NCBI GenBank assembly: GCA_910577945.1
Contig: CAJTNI010000001.1
Location: 121,248 to 185,247 of the forward strand
Direction: 5' to 3'
Length of the DNA: 64,000 nucleotides
Source of the DNA: an uncultured Christensenella sp.
GTDB taxonomy: Bacteria > Bacillota > Clostridia > Christensenellales > Pumilibacteraceae
Shown in pieces: positions 42,487 to 50,997 of the stretch. Each line of letters opens with the position of its first letter. Position 1 is the stretch's first letter. Under the pieces are notes generated by a model that saw only the letters and a list, made by a program, of their open reading frames with translations, was not told where the DNA came from and did not search any database. The translations under genes and the position numbers were made by a program.

Positions 42487-43387
42487 CGCAAATCACTCCG
42501 ACGTCGAACTTTTTCCCGCGCAAAAACTCGCTTATATCGAGCATGCGCTTGGACGGGGCTTGTATGCGCGCGACCGAAACCGCGCCCGCGCCGCACGCTA
42601 TGACGAGCGACTTGTCGCAGCGCACGATTTCGCCGACTCGCCCGTTGCCGTCGCACACCGTTGCGCCGCCTATCTTATACGTTTCGCCGCAAATAACCGC
42701 TTTGGCGCACGGCGACGGCGCAAGCGCGCGTATACGGTTTACTACGGCTTGCGCGCCAGCCGAAAAATCGAGATATTCCTCGTGCTTTTTTATGGTTTTG
42801 CAATGCGTCGCCTGCGCGTCGTCCTGCTTGACGGGAACAACGCTCTTGAAATTATCGAGCGTCTTAACCAACAGCCGCGCGCCTATTTCCGCAAGCCGCG
42901 CGGTCAGCTCGCCCGCCGTTTCGTCCGCGGCAATCGCCGTTTTTTCCGCTGCGAGAATATCGCCGCAATCGAGCCCGAGCTCGGTGCGCATAATGGTTAC
43001 GCCCGTTTCGAGCTCGCCCGCGGCAATCGCCGACTGAATGGGCGACGCGCCGCGATACTTTGGCAGCAGCGACGCATGCACGTTTACCACGCCGAGCGGA
43101 AACGCGTCCAGCACCGCCTGCGTGAGGATTTGACCGTACGCCGCCGTGACGGCTATATCCGCGCCCAAGCCTTTGAGCGCCTGCGCGTCGTCGCGTATTT
43201 TAAGCGGCTGAAACACGGGCAAGCCCGACGCCAGCGCGAGCTTTTTCACCGCGCACGGCTCTGTCTTGCCGCGCTTAACCGCACGGTCGGGCTGAGTAAT
43301 AACTCCGACTACCGTATGCGACGAGCGGATAAGCGCGTCGAGCGTCGGCACGGCAAACTCGGGCGTACCGAGAAAAAGCACTCTCAT
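42479..43387 (-). CDS. fmt: methionyl-tRNA formyltransferase
   Basis: 302 residues. It formylates initiator Met-tRNA using 10-formyl-THF. Motifs: MRVLFLGTPEFAVPTLDAL, the catalytic region VNVHASLLPKYRGASPIQ and ELGLDCGDIL. A C-terminal OB domain (about 205-300) binds tRNA. Placed three bases after def, with which it forms a functional pair in N-formylmethionine metabolism. Confidence 0.97.
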   Translation of the reverse strand: MRVLFLGTPEFAVPTLDALIRSSHTVVGVITQPDRAVKRGKTEPCAVKKLALASGLPVFQPLKIRDDAQALKGLGADIAVTAAYGQILTQAVLDAFPLGVVNVHASLLPKYRGASPIQSAIAAGELETGVTIMRTELGLDCGDILAAEKTAIAADETAGELTARLAEIGARLLVKTLDNFKSVVPVKQDDAQATHCKTIKKHEEYLDFSAGAQAVVNRIRALAPSPCAKAVICGETYKIGGATVCDGNGRVGEIVRCDKSLVIACGAGAVSVARIQAPSKRMLDISEFLRGKKFDVGVICGE

Positions 43388-43390
43388 ACG

Positions 43391-43846
43391 TTACCTCTTT
43401 CCGTTTATCGCTCTGTCCGTAAACAGTATTCCGTCCAAATGGTCTATCTCGTGACAAAAGCACGCCGCCTCGAACCCCGACGCTTTAAGCGTTATGGGAT
43501 TGCCGTGGCGGTCGAACGCTTCGACTACGACCGAGCGCGGACGCTCCACCTTTTCGCGCGCATTGGGAATGGACAAACACCCCTCGGGCGCAACCTTAGA
43601 GCCTTTGGCTTTGACTATGACGGGGTTGACCGCCTCGACAAACGTTTTACCGCCGTCGAAAGTCGCCACGAATATGCGCTTTAATACGCCCACCTGCGGC
43701 GCGGCAAGCCCCGCGCCGTCCGCGATGACAAGCGTTTCAATCATGTCGTCCATAAGCGCGGACAGCTTGTCGTCGAACTCGGTTACGGGCTTGCTCACTT
43801 GACGGAGCACGTTCTCGCCCACTTGATAAATGCGTCGTTTTGCCAT
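43391..43846 (-). CDS. def: peptide deformylase
   Basis: 151-residue metalloenzyme that removes the N-formyl group from new proteins. The three family motifs are intact: GLAAPQVG, EGCLSIP and the metal-binding HEIDHLDG. Usual length for a type 1 enzyme. Sits between priA and fmt in a typical order. Confidence 0.97.
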   Translation of the reverse strand: MAKRRIYQVGENVLRQVSKPVTEFDDKLSALMDDMIETLVIADGAGLAAPQVGVLKRIFVATFDGGKTFVEAVNPVIVKAKGSKVAPEGCLSIPNAREKVERPRSVVVEAFDRHGNPITLKASGFEAACFCHEIDHLDGILFTDRAINGKR

Positions 43847-43861
43847 GATGTTGACCTCCGA

Positions 43862-46060
43862 TTAACTCAAATCGTTTGGATTTATTTCCGTAAAGCACGT
43901 CGCTTGCGGGAACGCCGCCGCCACCTCGTCCGCGACGCGGTATATCTCCGCGCGCACGACGGCGTTATTGGGGCGTATGCGCATTAACACCTGCATGCGG
44001 TGCTTAGACTGTATGCGCTTTTTGGGCGCGCGCATCGCGTTGAGATACACGAACTCGTCGGGAAACACTGCCGCGACCGCGCGCACGCCGTCTATCGCCA
44101 ACTTTGTGGCGTCGAGCGCGACGGACTCGTTTTCGCAGGATATAAGCAAGCGCAATACGTCGGTAAACGGCGGGAAATCCGTCGCTTGCAGCAGATTGAT
44201 TTCCTTGGTGTAAAACCCCTCGTAATCGTACGCCGCCGCATATCTGTACACGTAATGATTGGGCGAATACGTTTGCAATATAACCCTGCCCGCCTTGCGC
44301 TCGCGCCCCGCTCTGCCCGCTACCTGCGTTATCAACTGAAACGTGCGTTCGACGGCGCGATAATCGGAAAAATGCAAGCTCATATCCGCGTCGATTATTC
44401 CGACAAGCGTCACGTTGGGAAAATCGTGTCCCTTAGCCACCATTTGCGTGCCCACCAAAATATCGGCGTTGCCGCTCGCAAAGTCGCCGAGTATGCGCAA
44501 ATGCGCGTCCTTGGTGCGCGTGGTGTCGTTATCCATGCGAATTATGCGCGCCGACGGGAATATGGCGTTCACCTGCTCGACTATGCGCTCCGTACCCATA
44601 AATCCTTGCTTAATATGCGGGCTTTTGCAGCTTGGACAGAGGTCGAGCTTGGCGTAACGGCGGTTGCAGTAATGACACTTCAACACGTCGTCCTCTTTGT
44701 GGTAAACGAGCGACACGTCGCAATCCTCGCACTTGGCAACGTATCCGCACTTGCGGCACATGACGAACGAGCTGTATCCCCTGCGGTTTAAAAACAGTAT
44801 CGCCTGATTCCCCGCCTTCAAGCATTCGTCGAGCGCGGCAACCAGCTTTGCCGAAAACATGCCCGAATTGCCGTACGTAGCCTCGCGGCACATATTTACA
44901 AGCTCTATATCGGGCATATCGCGCTTGTTTATGCGGTTAGGCAGGCGCGCGAGCGTGTAGCTCCCGTTTTGCGCGGCGTGATAGCTCTCCATAGACGGCG
45001 TCGCCGAGCCCATAACCACGCGCGCGCCGTTGTGCCGCGCGCGGAAAAACGCGACCTCGCGCGTAATATAGCGCGGATTGGAATCGGATATGTACGAGCT
45101 GTCGTGCTCCTCGTCGATTACTATAAGCCCTATGTTTTCGAGCGGCGCGAATATCGCCGAGCGCGCGCCCACCGCCACCTTGGCGCTGCCCAAAAGCAAC
45201 CTGCGCCACTCGTCGAACCGCTCGCCGTCGCTAAGCCCCGAATGCAAAAGCGCCACGTCGTCGCCGAACCGACTGCGAAATATGCGCATAACCTGCGGCG
45301 TCAGAGAAATTTCGGGCACGAGCATAATCGCCGTTTTGCCCGCTTGCAGCGTTTTTTCTATGCAATCGAGATAGACCTCGGTCTTGCCGCTGCCCGTAAC
45401 GCCGAACAACAGCGTCGGGCGTTCGGACGTCATTATGCAATCCGCCGCCGCGCGCTGCTCGTCGGTAAGCGTTATTTCGTTATCCTTTTTTACAATGCCT
45501 TTATACGGCGTGCGTAGCACCGTTTCCGTCCGCGTGGCGAATATCCCGCGCGAAATCAGGTTGCGCACCGCCGCCGCCGAAAACTCGGCGTTTAGATAGC
45601 TTTGTTCGACGCTTCCCGACTCGCGCACGTATTCGAACACCTCCGCCTGCGCGTGCGCCGATTTTTTTATAAACAGCGCGGGGTCTGCGTCCGCATATTC
45701 GGGGTTGACGAAAACGATAGACTTTTCCAGAGCTTTTATCCTGTCGCCGCGCATTTTTGCAGGCAAAAACAGCCTGAAAACGTCTATTTTGCGCAAATGA
45801 AAACGCGCCGTCATATAATCGCACAACGCCAAAAACTCTTCCGACACTATCGGTCTGTCGTCGAGCAGCGAATATATGCTTTTAAGCTTATCAGGCGGCA
45901 CGTCGGTGCTTTCGGCAAGGTCTATTACATATCCCTCGATATTGCGCGCACCGAACGGCACGAGCACGCGCGAACCGCGCACCGCGCCGTCTATCGCCAA
46001 GTAGTCGAAAACCCTGTCCACTTGGCTCGACGAAATATCGACTATTACCCGCGCAATCAT
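43862..46060 (-). CDS. priA: primosomal replication restart helicase PriA
   Basis: 732 residues. PriA binds abandoned forks and reloads the replicative helicase. N-terminal DNA-binding domain, Walker A GVTGSGKTEVYLD, DEEHDSSY box, and paired zinc sites (CRKCGYVAKCEDC, then CHYC and CPSC). The RecQ-like half follows with VGTQMVAKGHDFPNV and QVAGRAGRE. The ATG overlaps the coaBC stop (ATGA). Confidence 0.97.
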   Translation of the reverse strand: MIARVIVDISSSQVDRVFDYLAIDGAVRGSRVLVPFGARNIEGYVIDLAESTDVPPDKLKSIYSLLDDRPIVSEEFLALCDYMTARFHLRKIDVFRLFLPAKMRGDRIKALEKSIVFVNPEYADADPALFIKKSAHAQAEVFEYVRESGSVEQSYLNAEFSAAAVRNLISRGIFATRTETVLRTPYKGIVKKDNEITLTDEQRAAADCIMTSERPTLLFGVTGSGKTEVYLDCIEKTLQAGKTAIMLVPEISLTPQVMRIFRSRFGDDVALLHSGLSDGERFDEWRRLLLGSAKVAVGARSAIFAPLENIGLIVIDEEHDSSYISDSNPRYITREVAFFRARHNGARVVMGSATPSMESYHAAQNGSYTLARLPNRINKRDMPDIELVNMCREATYGNSGMFSAKLVAALDECLKAGNQAILFLNRRGYSSFVMCRKCGYVAKCEDCDVSLVYHKEDDVLKCHYCNRRYAKLDLCPSCKSPHIKQGFMGTERIVEQVNAIFPSARIIRMDNDTTRTKDAHLRILGDFASGNADILVGTQMVAKGHDFPNVTLVGIIDADMSLHFSDYRAVERTFQLITQVAGRAGRERKAGRVILQTYSPNHYVYRYAAAYDYEGFYTKEINLLQATDFPPFTDVLRLLISCENESVALDATKLAIDGVRAVAAVFPDEFVYLNAMRAPKKRIQSKHRMQVLMRIRPNNAVVRAEIYRVADEVAAAFPQATCFTEINPNDLS

Positions 46061-47238
46061 AGAGATAATAGCTTATCCAAAATCACGTCGGCAAGCGCGC
46101 GCTTGGACATGACGGGCAATTCGGTTTTATCCGCATGCGTAATCAGCGTAGCGATATTGGTGTCCGTATCGAACCCCGCGCCCGCCTTTGTAACGTCGTT
46201 GAGCACGACCATATCGGCACGCTTTTTATCGAGCTTTTCGCGCGCGTGCTTTTCGCACGATTCGGTTTCCGCGGCGAAAACGACGAGCTTGGATTTGCCC
46301 TTGTGCTCGCCCGCCCACGCCGCGCAATCGGGCGACTTTTTAAGCTCCAACGCGAGCGTGTCCGACTTAATCTTTTGCTTTGCAGGCAAAACGGAATAAT
46401 CGCACGGCGCCGCCGCCATAATAGAATAATCCGCTTGCGCAAGCTTGCTTTTGACCGCAGCCAAAAGCTCCTCCGTCGTGCCCACGTCTACGATATCGAA
46501 CTCGCGCGGCAAAATAAACTCGTCGGTGTACCCGCGAACGTACACCACCTTTGCGCCGCGCTCGTGAGCGGCGCAAGCGAGCGCGTAGCCCATTTTGCCG
46601 CTCGAACGGTTGGTAATATACCGCACGGGGTCTATATCAGCCCGCGTCGCGCCCGAGGTAATAAGCACGGTTTTACCCGCAAAATCGCGTTTTACTTCGA
46701 ACAGCGCGGACAGCGCGTCGAACAAAGCCTGCGGCTCTGCCATTCTGCCGCCGCCGACGTCGCCGCATGCGAGATATCCGCCGTCGCCGTACACGGGAAT
46801 ATACCCGCGCTCAACAAGCGTTTTGATATTGCCGACGGTAGCGGGATTTTCCAGCATCGCCGTATTCATTGCGGGCGCGAACAAAACCTTGGCGCGACAC
46901 GCCATAACCGTAGTCGTCAAAAAATCGTCGGCTATGCCGACCGCCAGCTTGGCGATAACGTTGGCGGTTGTCGGCGCAATCACTACCGCGTCCGCTTTTT
47001 TGGCAAGCGAAACGTGCTCGACCTCGTAAGTAAAGTTACGGTCGAACGTGTTTACGACGACGCGGTTGTGCGACAGCGTTTCGAACGTGAGCGGCGCGAC
47101 GAACTCAGTCGCGTTTTCCGTCATCATCACGTGCACGGTCGCGCCGTTTTGCACAAGCTTGGAAACAAGCGCGCACGTCTTGTACGCCGCTATTCCGCCG
47201 CACACTCCGACGAGTATTGTTTTGCCGCGAACGCTCAA
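46057..47238 (-). CDS. coaBC: bifunctional CoaBC: phosphopantothenoylcysteine decarboxylase/synthetase
   Basis: 393 residues. It carries out two steps of coenzyme A synthesis. The CoaC flavoprotein half (1-185) has GGIAAYK, the histidine of VEHVSLAKKAD, PAMNTAM and the lid YLACGDVGGGRMAEP. The CoaB half (about 190-393) has ITSGATRADIDPVRYITN and MVVLNDV. The start is TTG at 47238 with a GAAGG site seven bases upstream; no better ATG is near. Confidence 0.96.
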   Translation of the reverse strand: MSVRGKTILVGVCGGIAAYKTCALVSKLVQNGATVHVMMTENATEFVAPLTFETLSHNRVVVNTFDRNFTYEVEHVSLAKKADAVVIAPTTANVIAKLAVGIADDFLTTTVMACRAKVLFAPAMNTAMLENPATVGNIKTLVERGYIPVYGDGGYLACGDVGGGRMAEPQALFDALSALFEVKRDFAGKTVLITSGATRADIDPVRYITNRSSGKMGYALACAAHERGAKVVYVRGYTDEFILPREFDIVDVGTTEELLAAVKSKLAQADYSIMAAAPCDYSVLPAKQKIKSDTLALELKKSPDCAAWAGEHKGKSKLVVFAAETESCEKHAREKLDKKRADMVVLNDVTKAGAGFDTDTNIATLITHADKTELPVMSKRALADVILDKLLSL

Positions 47239-47241
47239 CGC

Positions 47242-47439
47242 TTAACCTTCTTCTACGCCCTCGACCTTGCCGTCGGCGACCTCTTTGGCAGCGAGCGACA
47301 CCGCGTTAACGTCCTCTTGCTCCAAATAATCGTGGCGCTTTTCCATAAGGTTTCTCGCGCGCTTTGACAGCAATCCGACCAAAGCGTACTTGTTGCCTAC
47401 TTTTTCCACAAGCTTATCGATAGGTGGGTCAACTAACAT
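47242..47439 (-). CDS. rpoZ: RNA polymerase omega subunit
   Basis: 65 residues. Small subunit that assists folding of beta-prime. The conserved NKYALVGLLSKRARNLMEK is clear. Placed between gmk and coaBC, the widespread Bacillota order. Confidence 0.95.
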   Translation of the reverse strand: MLVDPPIDKLVEKVGNKYALVGLLSKRARNLMEKRHDYLEQEDVNAVSLAAKEVADGKVEGVEEG

Positions 47440-47467
47440 TTATATTTTACCTCTTTGAATAATAATT

Positions 47468-48067
47468 TCAGTTTAAAAGATTTTTTATAACCGTCAAATT
47501 GTTTTTGATACGGCATTTTTCGGCGGAGATAATATCCAAAACCTGCTGCGTCGCCGCCTCCGCGTCGTCGTTGAATACTATGTAATCGAAAAGCTCGTAC
47601 TTGGACAGCTCGCGCTTCGCCGCGCCCAAACGCGTATTGAGCGCCGATTCGCTTTCCGTTCCCCGTCCGACGAGCCGCTCCTCCAACGTTTTAAAGTCGG
47701 GAGTCATGATGAACACCGCGACCGCCTCGGGATATTTCTTCTTTATGGAACGCGCGCCGTGCACGTCCACCTCGAACAAAACGTCGTGTCCGTTGTCGAG
47801 GTTTTCGAATACGGGCGCTTTGGGCGTGCCATAGTAGTTTTTGTACACCTCGGCGGTCTCCAAAAACTCGCCCGCCGCTATCATATGCTGATACTCTTCT
47901 TCCGAGCGGAAATAGTAATCGACGCCTTCCTGCTCGCCGGGGCGCGGCTTGCGCGTAGTGACCGAAATGGAGCGCTTCATGCCCGTGCGCGCTATGATAT
48001 TGCGATAGATTGTGCCCTTGCCCGCTCCCGAAGGACCGGATATTACAACGAGAAGTCCCTTTTCCAT
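47468..48067 (-). CDS. gmk: guanylate kinase
   Basis: 199 residues. Phosphorylates GMP to GDP. Walker A is SGPSGAGKGTIY; GMP-binding residues lie in SVTTRKPRPGEQEGVDYYF. The start at 48067 overlaps the yicC stop (TAATG). A longer frame adds 58 Arg-rich residues inside yicC and is rejected. Confidence 0.97.
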   Translation of the reverse strand: MEKGLLVVISGPSGAGKGTIYRNIIARTGMKRSISVTTRKPRPGEQEGVDYYFRSEEEYQHMIAAGEFLETAEVYKNYYGTPKAPVFENLDNGHDVLFEVDVHGARSIKKKYPEAVAVFIMTPDFKTLEERLVGRGTESESALNTRLGAAKRELSKYELFDYIVFNDDAEAATQQVLDIISAEKCRIKNNLTVIKNLLN

Positions 48068-48945
48068 TATTCCACGTTCCTTATCTGTTCTTTTATTTTT
48101 TCTACCTCGTTTTTCATTGCAACGACGTAGCCTGTTAACGTAATATCGTTGGACTTGCTGCCCATCGTATTGACCTCGCGCACCATTTCCTGCGACAGAA
48201 AATCGAGCCGCCTGCCCTGCGCCGCGTTCTTTTCCGCGCAAATCGCCGTAAACTGCGATATGTGCGAGCCTAGCCGCGATATTTCCTCGTTGATATCGGC
48301 TTTATCGGCAAAAAACGCGACTTCGTTTAACAGCTTTGCCTCGTCGGGCTCGTACCCGTCCAAAAGCTCCTTGACACGCGTTTGCAAGCCCTTTTTGTAA
48401 TCGGCGACGACTAGCGGCGCACGCTTTTTCGCCGAGTCGAGATAGCCTTTGAGATTGGCGATAAGCGCGTCCAAATCCTTGCGAATGCCGTCGCCCTCGG
48501 TCGCGCGCATTACGTCGAGCTTTTCCAACGCCTCCGCCGTCGCTTGCTTTGCAAGCGCGATTACCGCGTCGCGGTCGTCCTCGGGCACGCTTACCGACAC
48601 CACGTCGGGAGTACGCAACAGCGCCGTCACGTTGTAATCGTCGTCGAGCCTGAACTCGGCGCGCAGCGTTCTCGCCGCCTGCACGTATTCGTTTGCGAGC
48701 GCGCGGTCTACCGTAACTTTTTTGGAGGTTTCCGAATTATTCTCGTAAGTAAAGTACACGTCGACGCTGCCGCGCGAAAGCTTGGATTTGACCGTCTTTT
48801 GAATAGCGTCGTCGATATACATGAGCGATTTGGGCAGCTTGCAGGCAATCTCCAAAAATCGGTTGTTAACCGATTTAAGCTCAACCGATACCGTTCGGTT
48901 GTTACCGGACGCCACACCCTTGCCGTAGCCCGTCATGCTTTTCAT
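48067..48945 (-). CDS. yicC: YicC/YloC family endoribonuclease
   Basis: 292 residues. The N-terminal MKSMTGYGKGVA and the C-terminal QGRRLDFLSQEMVREVNTMGSKS...I pattern are family hallmarks. YicC/YloC proteins have been characterised as endoribonucleases with a role in small-RNA turnover and stationary-phase fitness. The ATG at 48945 is preferred over a GTG two codons earlier because GAGG sits five bases upstream. First gene of a nine-gene operon. Confidence 0.93.
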   Translation of the reverse strand: MKSMTGYGKGVASGNNRTVSVELKSVNNRFLEIACKLPKSLMYIDDAIQKTVKSKLSRGSVDVYFTYENNSETSKKVTVDRALANEYVQAARTLRAEFRLDDDYNVTALLRTPDVVSVSVPEDDRDAVIALAKQATAEALEKLDVMRATEGDGIRKDLDALIANLKGYLDSAKKRAPLVVADYKKGLQTRVKELLDGYEPDEAKLLNEVAFFADKADINEEISRLGSHISQFTAICAEKNAAQGRRLDFLSQEMVREVNTMGSKSNDITLTGYVVAMKNEVEKIKEQIRNVE

Positions 48946-49033
48946 AGTCACCTCGACGACGCCTGTTGCGTCGGTCTTTGTCTGCGCCGAATTTTACGCG
49001 GTATCGCTCGCCGCATTAAAATTCGACTTGTAT

Positions 49034-49062
49034 ATTGTACCACACCGCAAAATATTTTTCAA
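49034..49062 (-). promoter_or_regulatory. sigma-A promoter of the yicC-to-rlmN operon
   Basis: TTGAAA (49057-49062), 17 bases, TACAAT (49034-49039) on the minus strand. The -35 box overlaps the last codons of ligA. No terminator was seen between yicC and rlmN. Confidence 0.78.
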
Positions 49063-50996
49063 GTATTTAGCATATTCAAAAATTCGGTTTCGTCTATAAT
49101 TTTTTTGCCGAGCGCCCGCGCCTTTTCAAGCTTATAGCCCGCGCTTTCGCCCGCAAGCACTATATCGGTGAGCTTGGACACGGAGGACATTACCGCGCCG
49201 CCCGCAGCCTCTATCTTAGCCCGCGCCTCGTCGCGCGACAATGTGGGCAGCGTGCCCGTCAATACGAATTTGAGCCCGTCGAACACTCCGCCCGACCGCT
49301 TTTCGCAAACGGGATTTATGCCTATTTCTTTAAACCGCGCGACGACTTCGGAATGCCGCGCAAAATATTCGGTTATAGATTGCGCGACGATTTCGCCTAT
49401 ATCGGGCACTTTTACGAGCGTTTCGGCGTCCGCGGCGGCGAGCGCGTCCACCGACCCGAAATATTCCGCCAAGTCCTTAGCCGTCTTTCTGCCGACGTTG
49501 TCTATGCCGAGCGCGTTTAAAAAGTGCGGCAGGTCCGCCGACTTGGAGCTTTGCACGGCGGCGAGAAAATTCTCGGTCTTTTTTTGCTTAAACCCGTCGA
49601 TTTTGCCCAAATCGTCGGCGGTCAAGCCGTACAGCTCGGACGCCTCGCGCACGCCGAGCTTGTCGTAAAGCTGCTCGGCGGTCTTTTGGCTGACGCCCTC
49701 GATATCCATGCACTCCTTTGCGCAAAAATACACGAGCCGCGCTATTACCTGCGGACGGCAGCCGTAAAAATTCGGGCAAAACAAATGCGCGCCCTCCTCG
49801 TAAACCTCGCTGCCGCACCCGGGGCAAATCTCGGGCTTCGCTATTTCCCGCGCGTCCTCGGCTTGCTGCGCAACGCCGAGAATTTCGGGTATTACGTCGT
49901 TGCTCCTGCGGATAAAGACCCGCGAGCCGATTGTGACGTCCTTTCTTTGAATGTCGCCGTAATTGTTGAGCGTCGCGCGCTTTACCGTCGCGCCGCACAG
50001 CTCGACGGGCTCTAATATGGCAAGCGGCGTGAGCTTGCCCGTTTTGCCGACCTGCCACACCACGTCCAAAAGCTCCGTCGTGGTTTCCTCCGCCTCGAAC
50101 TTAAACGCAATTGCCCATTTCGGGAACTTGTCCGTATATCCGAGCACTGCGCGCGCCGCGCAGTCGTCCACCTTAATCACCATTCCGTCAATCGCAAAAT
50201 CGAGCGACGCCCTGTCCACCTTATCGATTTCCGCAATGATTTTTTCAATATCGTCGGATTTGAAAAGCATGCCCGTTTTAAAGCGATTGTTCTTTAAAAA
50301 TTCGATTTGCCGGGTCTGCGTAAGCTTGCAGTCGCCGTCCATGTAATTGACGTTGTAAAAAATTATATCGAGATTGCGCTTTGCCGTCTCGCGCACGTCG
50401 AGGTTGCGTATAGCGCCCGCAACGGCGTTCCTGGGGTTTTTGAGCGGCACGGCGGCGGTCTCGTTGTACTTGTTGAGCGCGCTTATGCGCATAATGCCTT
50501 CGCCCTGAACCTCGATTTCTCCGTCGTACGGAATAGTCAGCGGCACGGAGCGAACGGTCATTACCTGCTCGGTAACTTTTTCGCCCGTTTCGCCGTTGCC
50601 GCGAGTAGCGCCCGTAACGAGCTTGCCGCCGCGGTAAGTAAGACAAATAGTCAAGCCGTCGAGCTTGTATTCGAGCGTGCATGCGGGCGCGTAACCGAGC
50701 GCGTTTTGCAGCTTGGCAAACCACGCGCGCAGCTCGTCGTAGCTGTTGCATTTATCGAGACTGTAAAGCCGCCGCAAATGCGTATGGCTCGCGAATTCTT
50801 TTAACGGCTCGCCGCCGACGCGCCGCGTGGGCGAATTATCGAGCGTTACGCCCGTGCTTTTTTCAAGCGCGACAAGCTCGTCGTACAGCGCGTCGTATTC
50901 CTTGTCGGACACGACGGGCGCGTCGAGCACGTAATATTTATAAGCGAGGTCGTTAAGCTTATCGATAAGCAATCGCATTTTTTCGAGTTCGTCCAT
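49059..50996 (-). CDS. ligA: NAD-dependent DNA ligase
   Basis: 645 residues. Seals nicks in DNA repair and Okazaki-fragment joining. The adenylation lysine is in the KLDG motif (LEYKLDGLTICL). OB fold, a four-cysteine zinc finger (CPGC ... CPNFYGC), helix-hairpin-helix repeats and a C-terminal BRCT domain (about 570-645) follow in order. The ATG at 50996 sits within the GAGGAG-containing end of pcrA; a start four codons earlier lacks support. Confidence 0.97.
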   Translation of the reverse strand: MDELEKMRLLIDKLNDLAYKYYVLDAPVVSDKEYDALYDELVALEKSTGVTLDNSPTRRVGGEPLKEFASHTHLRRLYSLDKCNSYDELRAWFAKLQNALGYAPACTLEYKLDGLTICLTYRGGKLVTGATRGNGETGEKVTEQVMTVRSVPLTIPYDGEIEVQGEGIMRISALNKYNETAAVPLKNPRNAVAGAIRNLDVRETAKRNLDIIFYNVNYMDGDCKLTQTRQIEFLKNNRFKTGMLFKSDDIEKIIAEIDKVDRASLDFAIDGMVIKVDDCAARAVLGYTDKFPKWAIAFKFEAEETTTELLDVVWQVGKTGKLTPLAILEPVELCGATVKRATLNNYGDIQRKDVTIGSRVFIRRSNDVIPEILGVAQQAEDAREIAKPEICPGCGSEVYEEGAHLFCPNFYGCRPQVIARLVYFCAKECMDIEGVSQKTAEQLYDKLGVREASELYGLTADDLGKIDGFKQKKTENFLAAVQSSKSADLPHFLNALGIDNVGRKTAKDLAEYFGSVDALAAADAETLVKVPDIGEIVAQSITEYFARHSEVVARFKEIGINPVCEKRSGGVFDGLKFVLTGTLPTLSRDEARAKIEAAGGAVMSSVSKLTDIVLAGESAGYKLEKARALGKKIIDETEFLNMLNT

Positions 50997-50997
50997 A

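Noticed and set aside
41314..42603. 429-codon plus-strand frame opposite rsmB
   Set aside because: Antisense to a gene with all catalytic motifs; no independent support.
48068..48241. N-terminal extension of gmk by 58 residues
   Set aside because: The extension lies inside yicC, is Arg/Gly-rich and is not part of the guanylate kinase family.
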